DNA from: Microbacteriaceae bacterium PS02066
GTDB taxonomy: Bacteria; Actinomycetota; Actinomycetes; Actinomycetales; Microbacteriaceae
Assembly: GCA_029959545.1 (NCBI GenBank)
Contig: JASCPH010000002.1
Span: 84,025 to 148,024 of the forward strand
Length of the DNA stretch: 64,000 nt
Direction: 5' to 3'
In this document: piece by piece, positions 8,323-17,528 of the stretch
How positions within the stretch are numbered: position 1 is the stretch's first letter
Layout of the letters: the number at the start of each line of letters is the position of its first letter
Made by a program: the position numbers and the translations under genes
Notes under the pieces: generated by a model
Seen by the model: only the letters and a program-made list of their open reading frames with translations
What the model was told of the DNA's origin: nothing
Database searches by the model: none

Positions 8323-10794
8323 TCAGACGCCGGCGTACGCGACGATGCCGCGTCGCACCGAGTCGAGAGCAGTGCGCGCGGTCGTGGCCAGTGGCGCATC
8401 CGCGACGAGCGAGAGCTGATCGAGCAGATCGATCGTCTGTTTGGCCCACCGCACGAAGTCACCGGCCGCCATGTCGGCCTCGGTGAGGACACGGTCGAGG
8501 ATCGACCCGCGCGCCCACGAGTACATCGCCTGCGACAGCCCCACCGCGGGTGGCGTGGAACCGGGCAGGTGGTGATCGCGTTCGATGTCGTCGAGCCGCT
8601 GCCACAGGTCCTCGGTGGCGGTGAGGGCGGTGCGGAAGGCGCCGCGCGGCAGGCCGCGCTCCCCCACTCCCGCCTCGTCGCGTCGGGGCTCGTACACGAG
8701 TGCGCACACCAGCGCCGCCAGTGATGGGGCGTCCAATCGGTCCCAGATGCCGGTGCGCAGAGACTCCGCGACGAGGAGATCGCGCTCTCCGTAGATCCGC
8801 CGCATCCGCCGGCCCGATGCGGTGAGGATGGTGCGCCCCTCGTCGTCATGGGCGACGTAGTCGAGTTCACTCAAGACGTCGACGACTCGGTCGAAGACGC
8901 GCGCGACCGTTCCGGTACGCGAGGAGATCTGGGCGCGCATGCGTTCCACACGCTTGTTCAGCTTGAGATAGCGCTCGGCCCATCGTGCGTGAGACTCACG
9001 GTCCGGGCAGGAGTGGCACGGGTGATGCTGGAGCCGACGACGGAGCGATTGAATGCGACGGGTGCGTTCGTCACGGGTCGCCCGGGAGGCGTTCGCGTCT
9101 TTGCGCCCGAGCTTCTCCAGTTCGGAGACCTCCTGTCGCAGCTGCGCGTACTCCGCGTAGTCGCCACGGTCGCAGGTCATCGCCTCGCGGTAGCCCGCCA
9201 GCGACTCCTCCGCCGCGCGCACCTCCCGAGCCAGTCCCACGACAGAGCGGTCCGCCTGGAACTGCGCGAACGAGGATTCGAGGATCTCGCGGGCGCGCGG
9301 GCGCCCGAACTGGTCGATCAGATTGACCGCCATGTTGTAGGTGGGTCGGAAGCTCGAGTTCAGTGGATAGGTGCGGCGGGATGCGAGGGCCGCCACCGCC
9401 TGCGGGTCCATCGTCTCGCTCCACTGCACCACCGCGTGCCCCTCGACGTCGATGCCCCGACGCCCCGCCCGGCCGGTCAGCTGGGTGTACTCCCCCGACG
9501 TGATGGCGACACGCGCTTCGCCGTTGAACTTCTCGAGCTTCTCGAGCACCACCGTGCGGGCGGGCATGTTGATCCCCAGCGCCAGCGTCTCGGTCGCGAA
9601 GACGACCTTGACGAGCTTCCGGCGGAAGAGCTCCTCGACGATCTCCTTGAAGGCGGGCAGAAGTCCGGCGTGGTGGGCCGCGACCCCGCGTTCGAGGTTC
9701 TCTCGCCACTCCCAGAAGCCGAGAACAGCCAGATCTTCGTCCGGTAGGTTGCGTGTGCGTTCCTCCACGATCTCTCTGATCGCGCGACGCTCGTCGGCGT
9801 CGGTGAGGCGGAGTCCTGATCGCCGCACCTGCTGCACGGCACCGTCGCAACCCGCACGCGAGAAGATGAAGAAGATCGCGGGGAGCAGGTTGGCGCGTCC
9901 CAGCAGGTCGACGACCTCGGGGCGGTCGATCCGTTCGAGCCGTCGGGTGTTTCCCGATCGGAGCTGCTTCGTTCCGTGCCGATGCGGACGACGATGAGCG
10001 TCGGCATCCCGCCGCGCCTGCTGCCCGTAGCGCTTGCGGTCGTGTCCCGGTCCCCCGCCGGAGCGGATGCGGAGCAGCTCCTGGTTGACTTGGGCGGCGG
10101 CGACACCGGCGCGATCGTCGAACAGGGGCAGAAGGTCTCCACGCACCAGGACGTGCTGCTCGAGAGGGACGGGTCGCGTCTCGGAGACGATGATGTCGGT
10201 CTCGCCGCGCACCGTGTCCAACCAGTCGCCGAACTCCTCGGCGTTGGAGACCGTGGCAGACAGGGAGACGAGCCGGACGCTCTCCGGGAGGTGGATGATC
10301 ACCTCTTCCCAGACCGCGCCGCGGAAGCGATCGGCCAGGTAGTGCACTTCGTCCATCACGACGAAACGGAGATCGCGCAACGCGGAGGAACCCGCATAGA
10401 GCATGTTGCGTAGCACCTCGGTCGTCATCACCACGATGCGCGCATTGCCGTTGATGTTGGTGTCGCCGGTGAGCAGGCCCACGTTCTCCGGTCCGTAGAC
10501 CTCGGTCAGCTCGCGGAACTTCTGGTTCGACAGCGCCTTCATGGGCGTCGTGTAGAAGGCCTTGTCGCGCGAGGTGAGCATGGCCAGATGGATGGCGAAC
10601 TCCCCCACGATGGTCTTTCCGGCGCCCGTGGGCGCGGCGACGAGGACACTTCGCCCTTCTTCGAGAGAGGCGCATCCCTCGAGCTGGAACGGGTCGAGCT
10701 CGAAGCGCTGGGCGGCCGCGAACGCCGCCGTCTCGGGATGTGAAGCCCGCGACTGTGCGGCGGCGAACCTCTCTGCGGCGGAGAGTTCGGTCAC
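8323..10794 (-). CDS. helY: DEAD/DEAH-box helicase, HelY/Ski2-like
   Basis: 823-aa superfamily-2 helicase. Walker A is PTGAGKT (Lys60) and Walker B DEVH (148-151); SAT is in VSLSATVSN, and a QxxGRxGR-type motif is in TQLTGRAGRRGID. The C-terminal half has the DSHCT-like region of Ski2/Mtr4-type helicases and a CxxC..C segment (HPCHSCPDRESH). A basic linker of about 50 residues separates the two RecA lobes. It overlaps the tatC end by 4 nt, and the order pafB-pafC-tatA-tatC-helY is the same as in Mycobacterium. RNA or DNA remodelling is likely; its cellular substrate is not established. Confidence 0.93.
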   Translation of the reverse strand: MTELSAAERFAAAQSRASHPETAAFAAAQRFELDPFQLEGCASLEEGRSVLVAAPTGAGKTIVGEFAIHLAMLTSRDKAFYTTPMKALSNQKFRELTEVYGPENVGLLTGDTNINGNARIVVMTTEVLRNMLYAGSSALRDLRFVVMDEVHYLADRFRGAVWEEVIIHLPESVRLVSLSATVSNAEEFGDWLDTVRGETDIIVSETRPVPLEQHVLVRGDLLPLFDDRAGVAAAQVNQELLRIRSGGGPGHDRKRYGQQARRDADAHRRPHRHGTKQLRSGNTRRLERIDRPEVVDLLGRANLLPAIFFIFSRAGCDGAVQQVRRSGLRLTDADERRAIREIVEERTRNLPDEDLAVLGFWEWRENLERGVAAHHAGLLPAFKEIVEELFRRKLVKVVFATETLALGINMPARTVVLEKLEKFNGEARVAITSGEYTQLTGRAGRRGIDVEGHAVVQWSETMDPQAVAALASRRTYPLNSSFRPTYNMAVNLIDQFGRPRAREILESSFAQFQADRSVVGLAREVRAAEESLAGYREAMTCDRGDYAEYAQLRQEVSELEKLGRKDANASRATRDERTRRIQSLRRRLQHHPCHSCPDRESHARWAERYLKLNKRVERMRAQISSRTGTVARVFDRVVDVLSELDYVAHDDEGRTILTASGRRMRRIYGERDLLVAESLRTGIWDRLDAPSLAALVCALVYEPRRDEAGVGERGLPRGAFRTALTATEDLWQRLDDIERDHHLPGSTPPAVGLSQAMYSWARGSILDRVLTEADMAAGDFVRWAKQTIDLLDQLSLVADAPLATTARTALDSVRRGIVAYAGV

Positions 10795-11600
10795 AGCGTC
10801 GTATCCAGCAGCGCCGCCTCGCGCTTGCGGCGCCGGCGGTCGAAGATGATCGACAGGCCCGCGGCCGCGAAGAACAGCACGATCAGGATGGCGCCGAGCA
10901 GCAGCATGCTGACGACGTCAGCGGCCGGGGTCGCGACGGCGGCGAAGATCGTCGCGACGAGCACGGCCACCCGCCATCCCTTCAGAATGGCCATTCCCGA
11001 CATGATGCCCGCGAGGTTGAGCGCCACCAGGAACACGGGCAGCACGAACGAGACGCCCACGACGATCATCAGTTTGAAGATGAAGTCGTAGTACTCGGAT
11101 GCGGAGTAGAAGTTCACGGCGCCTTGGGGAGTGAAGCTCCACATGACCTCGATGACGTGCGGCATGACGAGGACCGCGACGTAGCACCCCGCGAAGAACA
11201 GCGGGATGGCGGCCGCGACGAAGCCGATCGTGTAGCGAATCTCCTTACGCGTCAGACCCGGCATGATGAACGCCCAGATCTGCCAGAGCCACACAGGAGC
11301 CGAGAAGAAGATGCCGATCGTGACCGCGATCCGCATCCTCATCTCGAACGCAGAGGTGACCGTCGGAAAGTTCAGCGCGGAGAAGTCGTCGCCTCGCTGC
11401 CTCGCCACGTACTCGATGGGTGCCATCAGCCAGTCGAGGATCGGCTGAGTGACGAACAGCGCGACGATCATCGCCACAACGAGCGCGATGGCGCCGATCA
11501 TCAGACGACGCCGCAGCTCGATGAGGTGCTGTCCCAGCGACATCCGCTTCTCGCGGCGTGGTTCTTCAGCTCCCGTGATGGGCGAGGCCGGGGCCGTCAC
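10791..11600 (-). CDS. tatC: Sec-independent protein translocase subunit TatC
   Basis: 269 aa with six hydrophobic segments. The hallmark HLIELRRRLMIG stands at the start and PVWLWQIWAFIMPGLTRKE in the middle. TatC recognises twin-arginine signal peptides and partners TatA in folded-protein export. The GTG at 11600 lies just after the tatA stop; an ATG at 11543 (MSLGQHL) is a plausible shorter start, since the first 19 residues are not conserved-looking. It overlaps helY by 4 nt. A likely client, the phospholipase C-like protein at 26611, is in this window. Confidence 0.95.
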   Translation of the reverse strand: MTAPASPITGAEEPRREKRMSLGQHLIELRRRLMIGAIALVVAMIVALFVTQPILDWLMAPIEYVARQRGDDFSALNFPTVTSAFEMRMRIAVTIGIFFSAPVWLWQIWAFIMPGLTRKEIRYTIGFVAAAIPLFFAGCYVAVLVMPHVIEVMWSFTPQGAVNFYSASEYYDFIFKLMIVVGVSFVLPVFLVALNLAGIMSGMAILKGWRVAVLVATIFAAVATPAADVVSMLLLGAILIVLFFAAAGLSIIFDRRRRKREAALLDTTL

Positions 11601-11606
11601 GGCCGG

Positions 11607-11861
11607 TCAGGCGCGAGTGTCGGGCGAGGTCCCCGTGTCGGGAGCCTTCGGCGTGGACTCTGCCGGAGCCGGGGACGGCGCAACGGTCGTCGCTGTGGAC
11701 GACGCCGCGGCGTCGTCTTCCTTCATGGCCTTCATCTCTCCGCGGAACACCCGGGCGGACTGTCCCACGCTCTTGGCCAGAGCCGGCAGCTTGGCAGCGC
11801 CGAAGAGGAGCAGAATCACCGCGAGGATGACCAGCAGGTGCGGCCAACCGAAAGCGCCCAT
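11607..11861 (-). CDS. tatA: Sec-independent protein translocase subunit TatA
   Basis: 84 aa. One N-terminal membrane helix (WPHLLVILAVILLLFGAAKL), then the amphipathic FGAAKLPALAKSVGQSARVF and an acidic/Ser-Pro-rich tail. It forms the Tat pore with TatC. The ATG at 11861 follows TTGGAG, and a TACACT hexamer at 11891-11896 (minus) is a likely -10, giving a short leadered transcript; the open frame extends upstream but those residues do not look like TatA. No tatB is visible here. Confidence 0.93.
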   Translation of the reverse strand: MGAFGWPHLLVILAVILLLFGAAKLPALAKSVGQSARVFRGEMKAMKEDDAAASSTATTVAPSPAPAESTPKAPDTGTSPDTRA

Positions 11862-11924
11862 GGAGATCTCCAAAAGTTCGAGGTGCCCCCAGTGTAACCC
11901 GCGCACCTGCGACGGGGCCGGGGA

Positions 11925-12896
11925 TCAGTCGGAGTGTTCGTACTGCGCCAGACCTGCGTGCGCCCAGGATGCGGCGGCTCGGCGGGCCGCCTCGGGTGCC
12001 AGGATCTCGACGTCACCGGCGCGGCGGGCGGCGAGCCGCCGCAGCACGCCTTCATCCGCCAGGCGCACCGTGGCGGTCGCCATGCCGCCGGAGCTCTCGA
12101 TCTCGGCGTGCGTCAGGAACTCGCCGAGAAGCGGTGCCACTGCCTCCGGGAACCGCAGACGCGCGACGATATCGCCCTGGAGGGTGTCGAACAGGGCGGG
12201 CAGCGGATCCGCGCCGTGCGTCACCGGGATGTGGGTGACCTCGACGTCGGACACACGGTCGAGGTGGAACGTGCGCGTGGCCTGGCGCAGGTGGCACCAG
12301 CCCTGCAGATACCACTGTCCTTCGGCGATGTGCACCTTGACCGGGTCGACCGTGCGGGTCGTCGCGGCCGCATCCGGGGTCTTGTACGAGAACGAGACCG
12401 CACGACCGCGGCGGAGTGCCTCGTCGACGCGCTCGCGCACGTGGTCGACGGGGGCGGGGGCGACGATGACGTCGGCCGGCGCCGATGCCGCGCCGCGCGC
12501 GAGTTTCGCCAGGAGGCCCTTCAGGAGGGCGGAATCGCTCACTCCGGGCAGCGAGCCCGTGAGCTGGAGGCCGGCGAGCAGCGCCGCGGCCTCGCGCGCC
12601 GTCAGGCGAGGGGTGCGCTCCAGGCCGACGGTGTGCGTCAGCGCGATGCGGTCCTGCGTGTCGAGCAGATCCCAATCGATGTCGAAGAGGTCGCCGGGCA
12701 GCGACCAGAAGCCGCCCTCCCCGGGACGGCCGATGACCGTCAGCTTCTCGACCATTCCCCGCATCTGCGCGGGGCTCACTTCGAAGTCGCGCGCGGCGTC
12801 GTCCAGGGCGACATCGCCGCGTTCGAGCAGATAGGGCACGAGTTGCATGATCAAGGCGGCGCGCTCGGTGGCGACCAGCGGACGCGAAGCGTTCAC
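11925..12896 (-). CDS. pafC: WYL-domain transcription factor PafC
   Basis: 323 aa. An N-terminal winged-helix region, then a WYL domain with GQWYLQGWCHL and a C-terminal WCX region. In mycobacteria PafB and PafC act as a pair that activates DNA-damage genes independently of LexA/RecA. The GTG start overlaps the pafB stop (GTGA), so the two are translationally coupled. Despite the name, the PafBC function does not need the Pup ligase, which fits its retention here without the proteasome genes. Confidence 0.92.
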   Translation of the reverse strand: MNASRPLVATERAALIMQLVPYLLERGDVALDDAARDFEVSPAQMRGMVEKLTVIGRPGEGGFWSLPGDLFDIDWDLLDTQDRIALTHTVGLERTPRLTAREAAALLAGLQLTGSLPGVSDSALLKGLLAKLARGAASAPADVIVAPAPVDHVRERVDEALRRGRAVSFSYKTPDAAATTRTVDPVKVHIAEGQWYLQGWCHLRQATRTFHLDRVSDVEVTHIPVTHGADPLPALFDTLQGDIVARLRFPEAVAPLLGEFLTHAEIESSGGMATATVRLADEGVLRRLAARRAGDVEILAPEAARRAAASWAHAGLAQYEHSD

Positions 12897-13888
12897 GCGC
12901 GTCCTCCATGCAGCGCCATCACTGCGCGCAGGCGCTCGACCACGAGATCGCGCAGGTGGGGTGGGTCCACCACGCGTGCCTCGGGGCCATAGGAGGCGAG
13001 CTCGTCGGCGAGGATGTGCGCGTCGACGTACGGCACCAGGATGCCTTGAGCGGCCGAGCGGCCACGGCGGGAGAGGCGCAGCGCGGCCTCGGTTCCCGGG
13101 TGCACTTCGATGAGGGCCTCCTGTCGCGCCGCGAGCTCCTGGAGCTCGCGGAGGGCGCGTTCCCCCGCGCCCGCGCGCAAAGAGGGGTCGAAGCTCTCCT
13201 TGGTGATCTGGACCGCGTCGGTAATGCGGGAGAGGAGGAATGTGCGCTCCGCACCGAGCGTCACATCCGTGCCGTACACGTGCCAACGGGCCTCGTACTC
13301 GACAAGGGCGAGCGGCCGCACCCGGCGCCGGCGCGCTGTCGACTCCCCCGGGCGCACATAGGTGAACGAGACGACGCGCGCCTGCTCGATGGCACGCTGC
13401 AGCGGGGCGAACGCCGTGTCGCGCACGCTGATGCGCGGCGCATAACCGACGATCTCCGCGTCGACCTCGTTGCCCAGGGCTCGGATCTTCCGTAGCCCGC
13501 TCCGTGCCGGCAACGACATGCTGTTCTCGCTCCAGACAGAGCCCGCCAGATTCAGCAGGGCGATCTCCGCGGGCGTGAACGTAATGTCGTCGGGGAGCGC
13601 GTACTCCGCGGTCGGCACACGATAGCGGGCCTCGCGGAGGTCATCCGGGTCGGCGTGGTCACCGATGGTCTCGATCGGCACTCCCAGCGCGCGCAGGTTC
13701 TCCTTGTCGCGCTCGAACATCTTCTCCAGAGCGGTCTTCGACGCCCCGGCCTCCGCCTGCTCCCGGTACCCCGAGACCGATCGCAGGATCGTGTCCTTGG
13801 TGAGGCCCTGTTCCGTCGCCATGAGCGCGACGGCGAGGTTCACCAAGCGCTCCTCTGGCGCGACGGAACTCGCTTCGTTCATGGGCAC
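12893..13888 (-). CDS. pafB: WYL-domain transcription factor PafB
   Basis: About 331 aa. Paralogue and partner of pafC: an N-terminal helix-turn-helix region (ERLVNLAVALMATEQGLTKD), then a WYL domain in which the signature reads WHVYG rather than WYL, and a WCX domain. Starts are possible at 13894 (ATG), 13888 (GTG) and 13882 (ATG). I prefer 13888 because TAGGAT stands exactly six bases upstream, as in the other leaderless genes, and the ATG at 13894 would lie directly against that box. It is followed by pafC with a 4-nt overlap. Confidence 0.9.
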   Translation of the reverse strand: MPMNEASSVAPEERLVNLAVALMATEQGLTKDTILRSVSGYREQAEAGASKTALEKMFERDKENLRALGVPIETIGDHADPDDLREARYRVPTAEYALPDDITFTPAEIALLNLAGSVWSENSMSLPARSGLRKIRALGNEVDAEIVGYAPRISVRDTAFAPLQRAIEQARVVSFTYVRPGESTARRRRVRPLALVEYEARWHVYGTDVTLGAERTFLLSRITDAVQITKESFDPSLRAGAGERALRELQELAARQEALIEVHPGTEAALRLSRRGRSAAQGILVPYVDAHILADELASYGPEARVVDPPHLRDLVVERLRAVMALHGGRA

Positions 13889-13894
13889 CCCCAT

Positions 13895-13900
13895 ATCCTA
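13895..13900 (-). promoter_or_regulatory. -10 box of leaderless start at 13888
   Basis: Minus strand: TAGGAT, six bases (ATGGGG), then GTG of pafB. This gives pafBC its own promoter just downstream of the FKBP gene. Confidence 0.5.
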
Positions 13901-13931
13901 GGCGCGCCACCGAGCGCCGGCGCGGCGGGGT

Positions 13932-14843
13932 TCAGCCCAGCGAGCCGAGGATGTCGATCACGTAGATCGAGGCGTCGGAAGAGGCATCGGCGGGCGGCTC
14001 GACGACCAGCACCTGCGAGCCGATCGGAAGGCCGGCGATCGTCTGCGAGACGACCGAGTCTCCCCCCAGCGCGACCGCGTCGGGCTTGTCGTCCCAGGTG
14101 GTCTTCGTGACGCGCTTGCTCTTCCAGTCGACCTGCAGCACGTTCACGACGACAGTGGACCCGTCGGCGGGCACGTCGTGGTCGCCCTTCTTCAGGACCT
14201 CCACCTTGCGCTCGGACGGGGCGGTGCCATCGGGAACCACCACGCCGGGGTGGCCGTCGTCGGTGAGCACGACCGACGGCATGCCGTGCGCCTCGTTGTA
14301 CTGCGGTGCGCCGTCCGCTGCCGGGAGCATCACCGAGCGCAGGTCCAGGACCGCGACGAGCGGAGTGCCTTCGGCGAGCCGCAGCTGCTCGAGGAAGCCT
14401 GCTTCGACCTGATCGCCGGAGAGACCCACGACGATCTTCGACCCCCCGGTCGCGCACTCCAGCGCGCTCTTGATCCCCGGCATCGCCTGGGTCAGGCTCG
14501 TCAGCGGCAGATAGAGCGGCTGCCCGTAGCCCTCCGCAGCCAGAACTTCGCCGCTCGTCGCATCGGCGAGGGTGAAGCCCACGTCTACCACCTGGTTGTC
14601 GGAGACGATGGCATTTCCGTCGCCGGTAACGAGGTCGTCGTACTGCACGCCGTCGATATTGATCGGCGAGGACACCTGGACCGTGGGTGCGACGGTGCTG
14701 TCGTCGCCGGAGACGGCGACGAGCGAACCGATCGCGCCGACGGAATCAGGGCGATCGCAACCCGATGCTGCCGAGGACGAGCAGCCGACGAGGGCCAGGG
14801 TCATCAGGCCGACTGCGGCGGCCGCGGCGGGGAGTCTGCGCAC
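13932..14843 (-). CDS. FKBP-type peptidyl-prolyl isomerase-like lipoprotein
   Basis: 303 aa. A signal peptide with lipobox LALVGC (Cys21) marks it as a secreted lipoprotein. Two FKBP-like halves follow: the first (about 50-165) carries VDVGFTLADATSGEVL and MPGIKSALECATGGSK; the second (about 195-300) ends IAGLPIGSQVLVVEPP..YVIDILGSLG. Assisted folding of exported proteins is likely. It starts at a GTG 4 nt after the trmI stop, so it belongs to the HAD-trmI-FKBP unit. In Streptomyces, FKBP genes sit near this point, between the proteasome genes and pafBC. Confidence 0.85.
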   Translation of the reverse strand: MRRLPAAAAAVGLMTLALVGCSSSAASGCDRPDSVGAIGSLVAVSGDDSTVAPTVQVSSPINIDGVQYDDLVTGDGNAIVSDNQVVDVGFTLADATSGEVLAAEGYGQPLYLPLTSLTQAMPGIKSALECATGGSKIVVGLSGDQVEAGFLEQLRLAEGTPLVAVLDLRSVMLPAADGAPQYNEAHGMPSVVLTDDGHPGVVVPDGTAPSERKVEVLKKGDHDVPADGSTVVVNVLQVDWKSKRVTKTTWDDKPDAVALGGDSVVSQTIAGLPIGSQVLVVEPPADASSDASIYVIDILGSLG

Positions 14844-14847
14844 CGGA

Positions 14848-15864
14848 TCAGTCTACGTGCTCGTGGGCGGCGTCCTCCGCCGCCGCTTGGCGTGCACCGG
14901 CAGCCGCGCGCTGCGCCTCGCGCACGCGCTTGCGGAGGTTCTTGTCGGTGATCTGCCGCTCCCCCACCGCTCCCGGCGTCCACAGCTCCACATCCTCGTC
15001 GCTGTAGCTCGACTTGGAGGCCCGCCGTTTCTGCGCGGGAAGCACGGCGCCGGGAGCGAGTCGCCGCGCCGTCAGCAGGAACCCGGTGTGCGCGACCATG
15101 CGGTGATCCGGGCGCACCGCGAGCCCCTCGACGTGCCAGCCGCGCACGAGCGTTTCGCTCGCCTCCGGGTCGGTGAAGAGCTCGCTCTGGCGGATGTACT
15201 CCGCGACACGGCTGAGCTGCGTCGCGGTGGCGACGTAGCAGATCACCACGCCGCCGGGCGCGAGGGCATCGGCGACCGCATCGATGCACTCCCACGGCGC
15301 CAGCATGTCGAGCACGACGCGGTCGACGGATGCCGGTTCGACCGCTTGCGGCAAGCGCTCGACGAGATCCCCGACCTCGAGCGTCCAGTTCTCGGGCACG
15401 GAGCCGAGGAAGGTCTCGACGTTCGCGCGCGCGACCTCGGCGAAGTCCTCCCGCCGCTCGAAGGACGTCAGCCGTCCCGCCGCTCCGACTCCACGCAGGA
15501 GCCAGAGCGCGAGCGCACCCGACCCGACACCCGCTTCGACGACGACCGCCCCGGGGAAGATGTCGGCCTGCGCGACGATCTGCGCCGCGTCCTTCGGGTA
15601 GACGATCGCCGCGCCGCGCGGCATCGACATGACGAAATCACGCAGCAGCGGACGCAGGGCGAGGTACTCGTGGCCGCCGCTGTTGGCGACGACGGAGCCG
15701 TCAGGCAGGCCCTCGAGGTCGCGATGACGCAGCACGCCGTGATGCGTGTGCAGCTCGCCGCCGTCCTTCAGCGTGATCGTGTGCAGTCGACCCTTCGGTC
15801 CCGTCAACTGGATGCGATCGCCGAAGCGGAAGGGGCCGCGGGGTGCGGAGGCGGGAGCGGTCAT
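14848..15864 (-). CDS. trmI: tRNA (adenine-N1)-methyltransferase TrmI
   Basis: 338 aa. Methylates A58 in the T-loop of tRNA. The N-terminal domain is small; IVYPKDAAQI precedes the SAM-binding motif VEAGVGSGALALWLL (110-123), followed by FERREDFAEVARAN and DMLAPWE in the catalytic region. A charged, Ala-rich tail (residues 285-338) is longer than in most homologues. The ATG overlaps the preceding HAD stop (ATGA), so the two are coupled. Confidence 0.92.
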   Translation of the reverse strand: MTAPASAPRGPFRFGDRIQLTGPKGRLHTITLKDGGELHTHHGVLRHRDLEGLPDGSVVANSGGHEYLALRPLLRDFVMSMPRGAAIVYPKDAAQIVAQADIFPGAVVVEAGVGSGALALWLLRGVGAAGRLTSFERREDFAEVARANVETFLGSVPENWTLEVGDLVERLPQAVEPASVDRVVLDMLAPWECIDAVADALAPGGVVICYVATATQLSRVAEYIRQSELFTDPEASETLVRGWHVEGLAVRPDHRMVAHTGFLLTARRLAPGAVLPAQKRRASKSSYSDEDVELWTPGAVGERQITDKNLRKRVREAQRAAAGARQAAAEDAAHEHVD

Positions 15865-16547
15865 CGTGCGACGTCCTCGAATTCGTGGTGTGCGGTGAAC
15901 AGACGCGCGATGTCGTCCGCGTCGGTGTCGGTGAGCGAGGGCCACAGGGCGGCTGCCCCGACGCCCTCGAGCGACACCATGTGGGGAACGCCGAGTGCGA
16001 CGGTGCCGGCCGCGATGGCGGAGCGCAGCCCGTTCGGCGAGTCCTCGATCGCGACGGTGCGCGCCGGATCGACGCCGAGCGAGTCGCAGGCCTGCAGGTA
16101 CGGATCCGGGAAAGGCTTCGGGCGGGTCGCCTCGTCTCCGGCGATCACGAGGTCGAACGCATCGAAGTCGATGAGCTCGACGACCGCGTCCGCCATGCGA
16201 CGCAGGGACATGGTCACCAGGGCCGTGCGCACGCCTGCAGCGCGCAGACTGGCCAGCAGCTCCCGGGCCCCAGGACGGAAGGGCACGCCGTCCTCCCTCA
16301 GCGACTGCATGACACGCGCGGTCAGGGTGTCGATGATCTGATGTTCGGGAAGGCGGACGCCAGCGTCCTGAAGAAGACGGGCCGCGTCGTCGAGCCCGAG
16401 GCCGACCAGCCCCAGCGCCTGTTCGTGGGTCCAGACGCCGCCGTAGGAGGCGACGAGCGGCCCCTCGGCGGCCATCCAATAGGGCTCAGTGTCGACGAGA
16501 GTGCCGTCCATGTCCCACAGGACGGCCTCGGGAAGCTGGGGGTTCAC
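15861..16547 (-). CDS. HAD-superfamily phosphatase, beta-phosphoglucomutase-like
   Basis: 228 aa. Motif I WDMDGTLVDTEPYW (Asp12, Asp14) at the N-terminus, a helical cap, a Ser/Thr motif in LVTMSLRRM, Lys in TRPKPFPDPYLQA and EDSPNGLRSAIAAG as motif IV. Likely a small-molecule phosphatase or phosphomutase; the substrate is unknown. The GTG start has TAGCAT six bases upstream (leaderless). It opens a unit with trmI and the FKBP gene and is divergent from the PAC2 gene. Confidence 0.88.
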   Translation of the reverse strand: MNPQLPEAVLWDMDGTLVDTEPYWMAAEGPLVASYGGVWTHEQALGLVGLGLDDAARLLQDAGVRLPEHQIIDTLTARVMQSLREDGVPFRPGARELLASLRAAGVRTALVTMSLRRMADAVVELIDFDAFDLVIAGDEATRPKPFPDPYLQACDSLGVDPARTVAIEDSPNGLRSAIAAGTVALGVPHMVSLEGVGAAALWPSLTDTDADDIARLFTAHHEFEDVAR

Positions 16548-16553
16548 CGTCCC

Positions 16554-16559
16554 ATGCTA
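16554..16559 (-). promoter_or_regulatory. -10 box of leaderless start at 16547
   Basis: Minus strand: TAGCAT, six bases (GGGACG), then GTG. Confidence 0.5.
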
Positions 16560-16651
16560 CGAGGCGCCCCGACCGGACCCGCGCCACGCGGCGTCGCTGC
16601 ACCTATCCTGGAACGATCCCCGCGGCGCTCAGCTGCAGCGGAAGAGAGGGA

Positions 16652-17521
16652 GTGACGGTGGAGGGACTCGGTCGGCGCGTTCTGGTCGCCGCCTTCGACG
16701 GCTGGAACGACGCGGGTGAGGCGGCCTCGGCCGCCGTTGCGCTCCTGCGCGCCGAGGGCGAGTACGAGAGCGTGTACTCGGTGGATCCCGAACTGTACTT
16801 CGACTATCAGTACACCCGCCCCACGGTGAGCCTGGATGCGGAGGGCAATCGCGCGCTCTCGTGGCCGGAGGCGACGCTGCTGCGCCCTGCGCAGCAGACC
16901 CGGGGCACGCAGCTGTGGCTGCTGACCGGCGTCGAGCCTGCGCGAGCGTGGAAGGCGTTCGCCTCCGAACTCGTCGACTTCGCTCTCGCCGAGGACATCA
17001 CCGGCTTCGTCGCGCTCGGCTCGATGATGGCGGATGTGCCGCACACCCGTCCGATCTCGATCTTCGCGGGCAGCGACAGCGACGCGCTGCGCACCGGCCT
17101 GGGCCTCGAGAGAAGCTCCTACGAAGGACCCGTCGGCATCCTGAGCGTACTCGCCCATGTCGCTGAACAGGCCGGCATCCCGGCGGCGTCGCTGTGGGCC
17201 AGCGTTCCGCACTACGTCGCGGGACACACGCCCTCTCCGAAGGCCACGCTGGCGCTGCTGGACCGTCTGGAGGACATCACCGGTGCGAAAGTGCCCCGGG
17301 GCGAGCTGTCGACGCAGGCCGCCGCGTGGGAGGCATCCATCGACGCGGCCGCCGCCGACGACGAGGAGATGACCGAGTACATCCGCGGACTCGAGCGCAC
17401 GCGCGACACGTGGGACTCCCCGGATGCGTCCGGCGACGCGATCGCCCGTGAGTTCGAGCAGTACCTGCGTCGCCGCGGCGACGGGCCGGGCAAGCCCGGC
17501 CGCGACGAGCCGCGGCGCTGA
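16652..17521 (+). CDS. PAC2 family protein
   Basis: 289 aa. VLVAAFDGWNDAGEAASAAV at the start and GFVALGSMMADVPHTRP, then YEGPVGILSVLAH and SVPHYVAG, are typical of the PAC2 fold (named after a proteasome assembly chaperone). Actinobacterial members are of unknown function, and the M. tuberculosis homologue (Rv2125) lies near the Pup-proteasome locus. The GTG start follows an AGAGAGGGA site; TATCCT near 16604 is a possible -10. The C-terminus is rich in Asp, Arg and Gly. Its persistence beside trmI without proteasome genes suggests a function outside the proteasome. Confidence 0.88.
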   Translation: MTVEGLGRRVLVAAFDGWNDAGEAASAAVALLRAEGEYESVYSVDPELYFDYQYTRPTVSLDAEGNRALSWPEATLLRPAQQTRGTQLWLLTGVEPARAWKAFASELVDFALAEDITGFVALGSMMADVPHTRPISIFAGSDSDALRTGLGLERSSYEGPVGILSVLAHVAEQAGIPAASLWASVPHYVAGHTPSPKATLALLDRLEDITGAKVPRGELSTQAAAWEASIDAAAADDEEMTEYIRGLERTRDTWDSPDASGDAIAREFEQYLRRRGDGPGKPGRDEPRR

Positions 17522-17528
17522 CGCTGGA

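Noticed and set aside
6674..8419. Long open frame (581 aa) opposite lnt
   Set aside because: High-GC antisense frame. The lnt frame carries the full Glu-Lys-Cys triad and membrane helices, while this frame is Arg/His/Pro-rich without a domain.
11925..13888. pafB/pafC as WYL regulators of a defence island
   Set aside because: WYL proteins do occur in defence loci, but the order pafB-pafC-tatA-tatC-helY is the ordinary actinobacterial arrangement and no defence genes are near.
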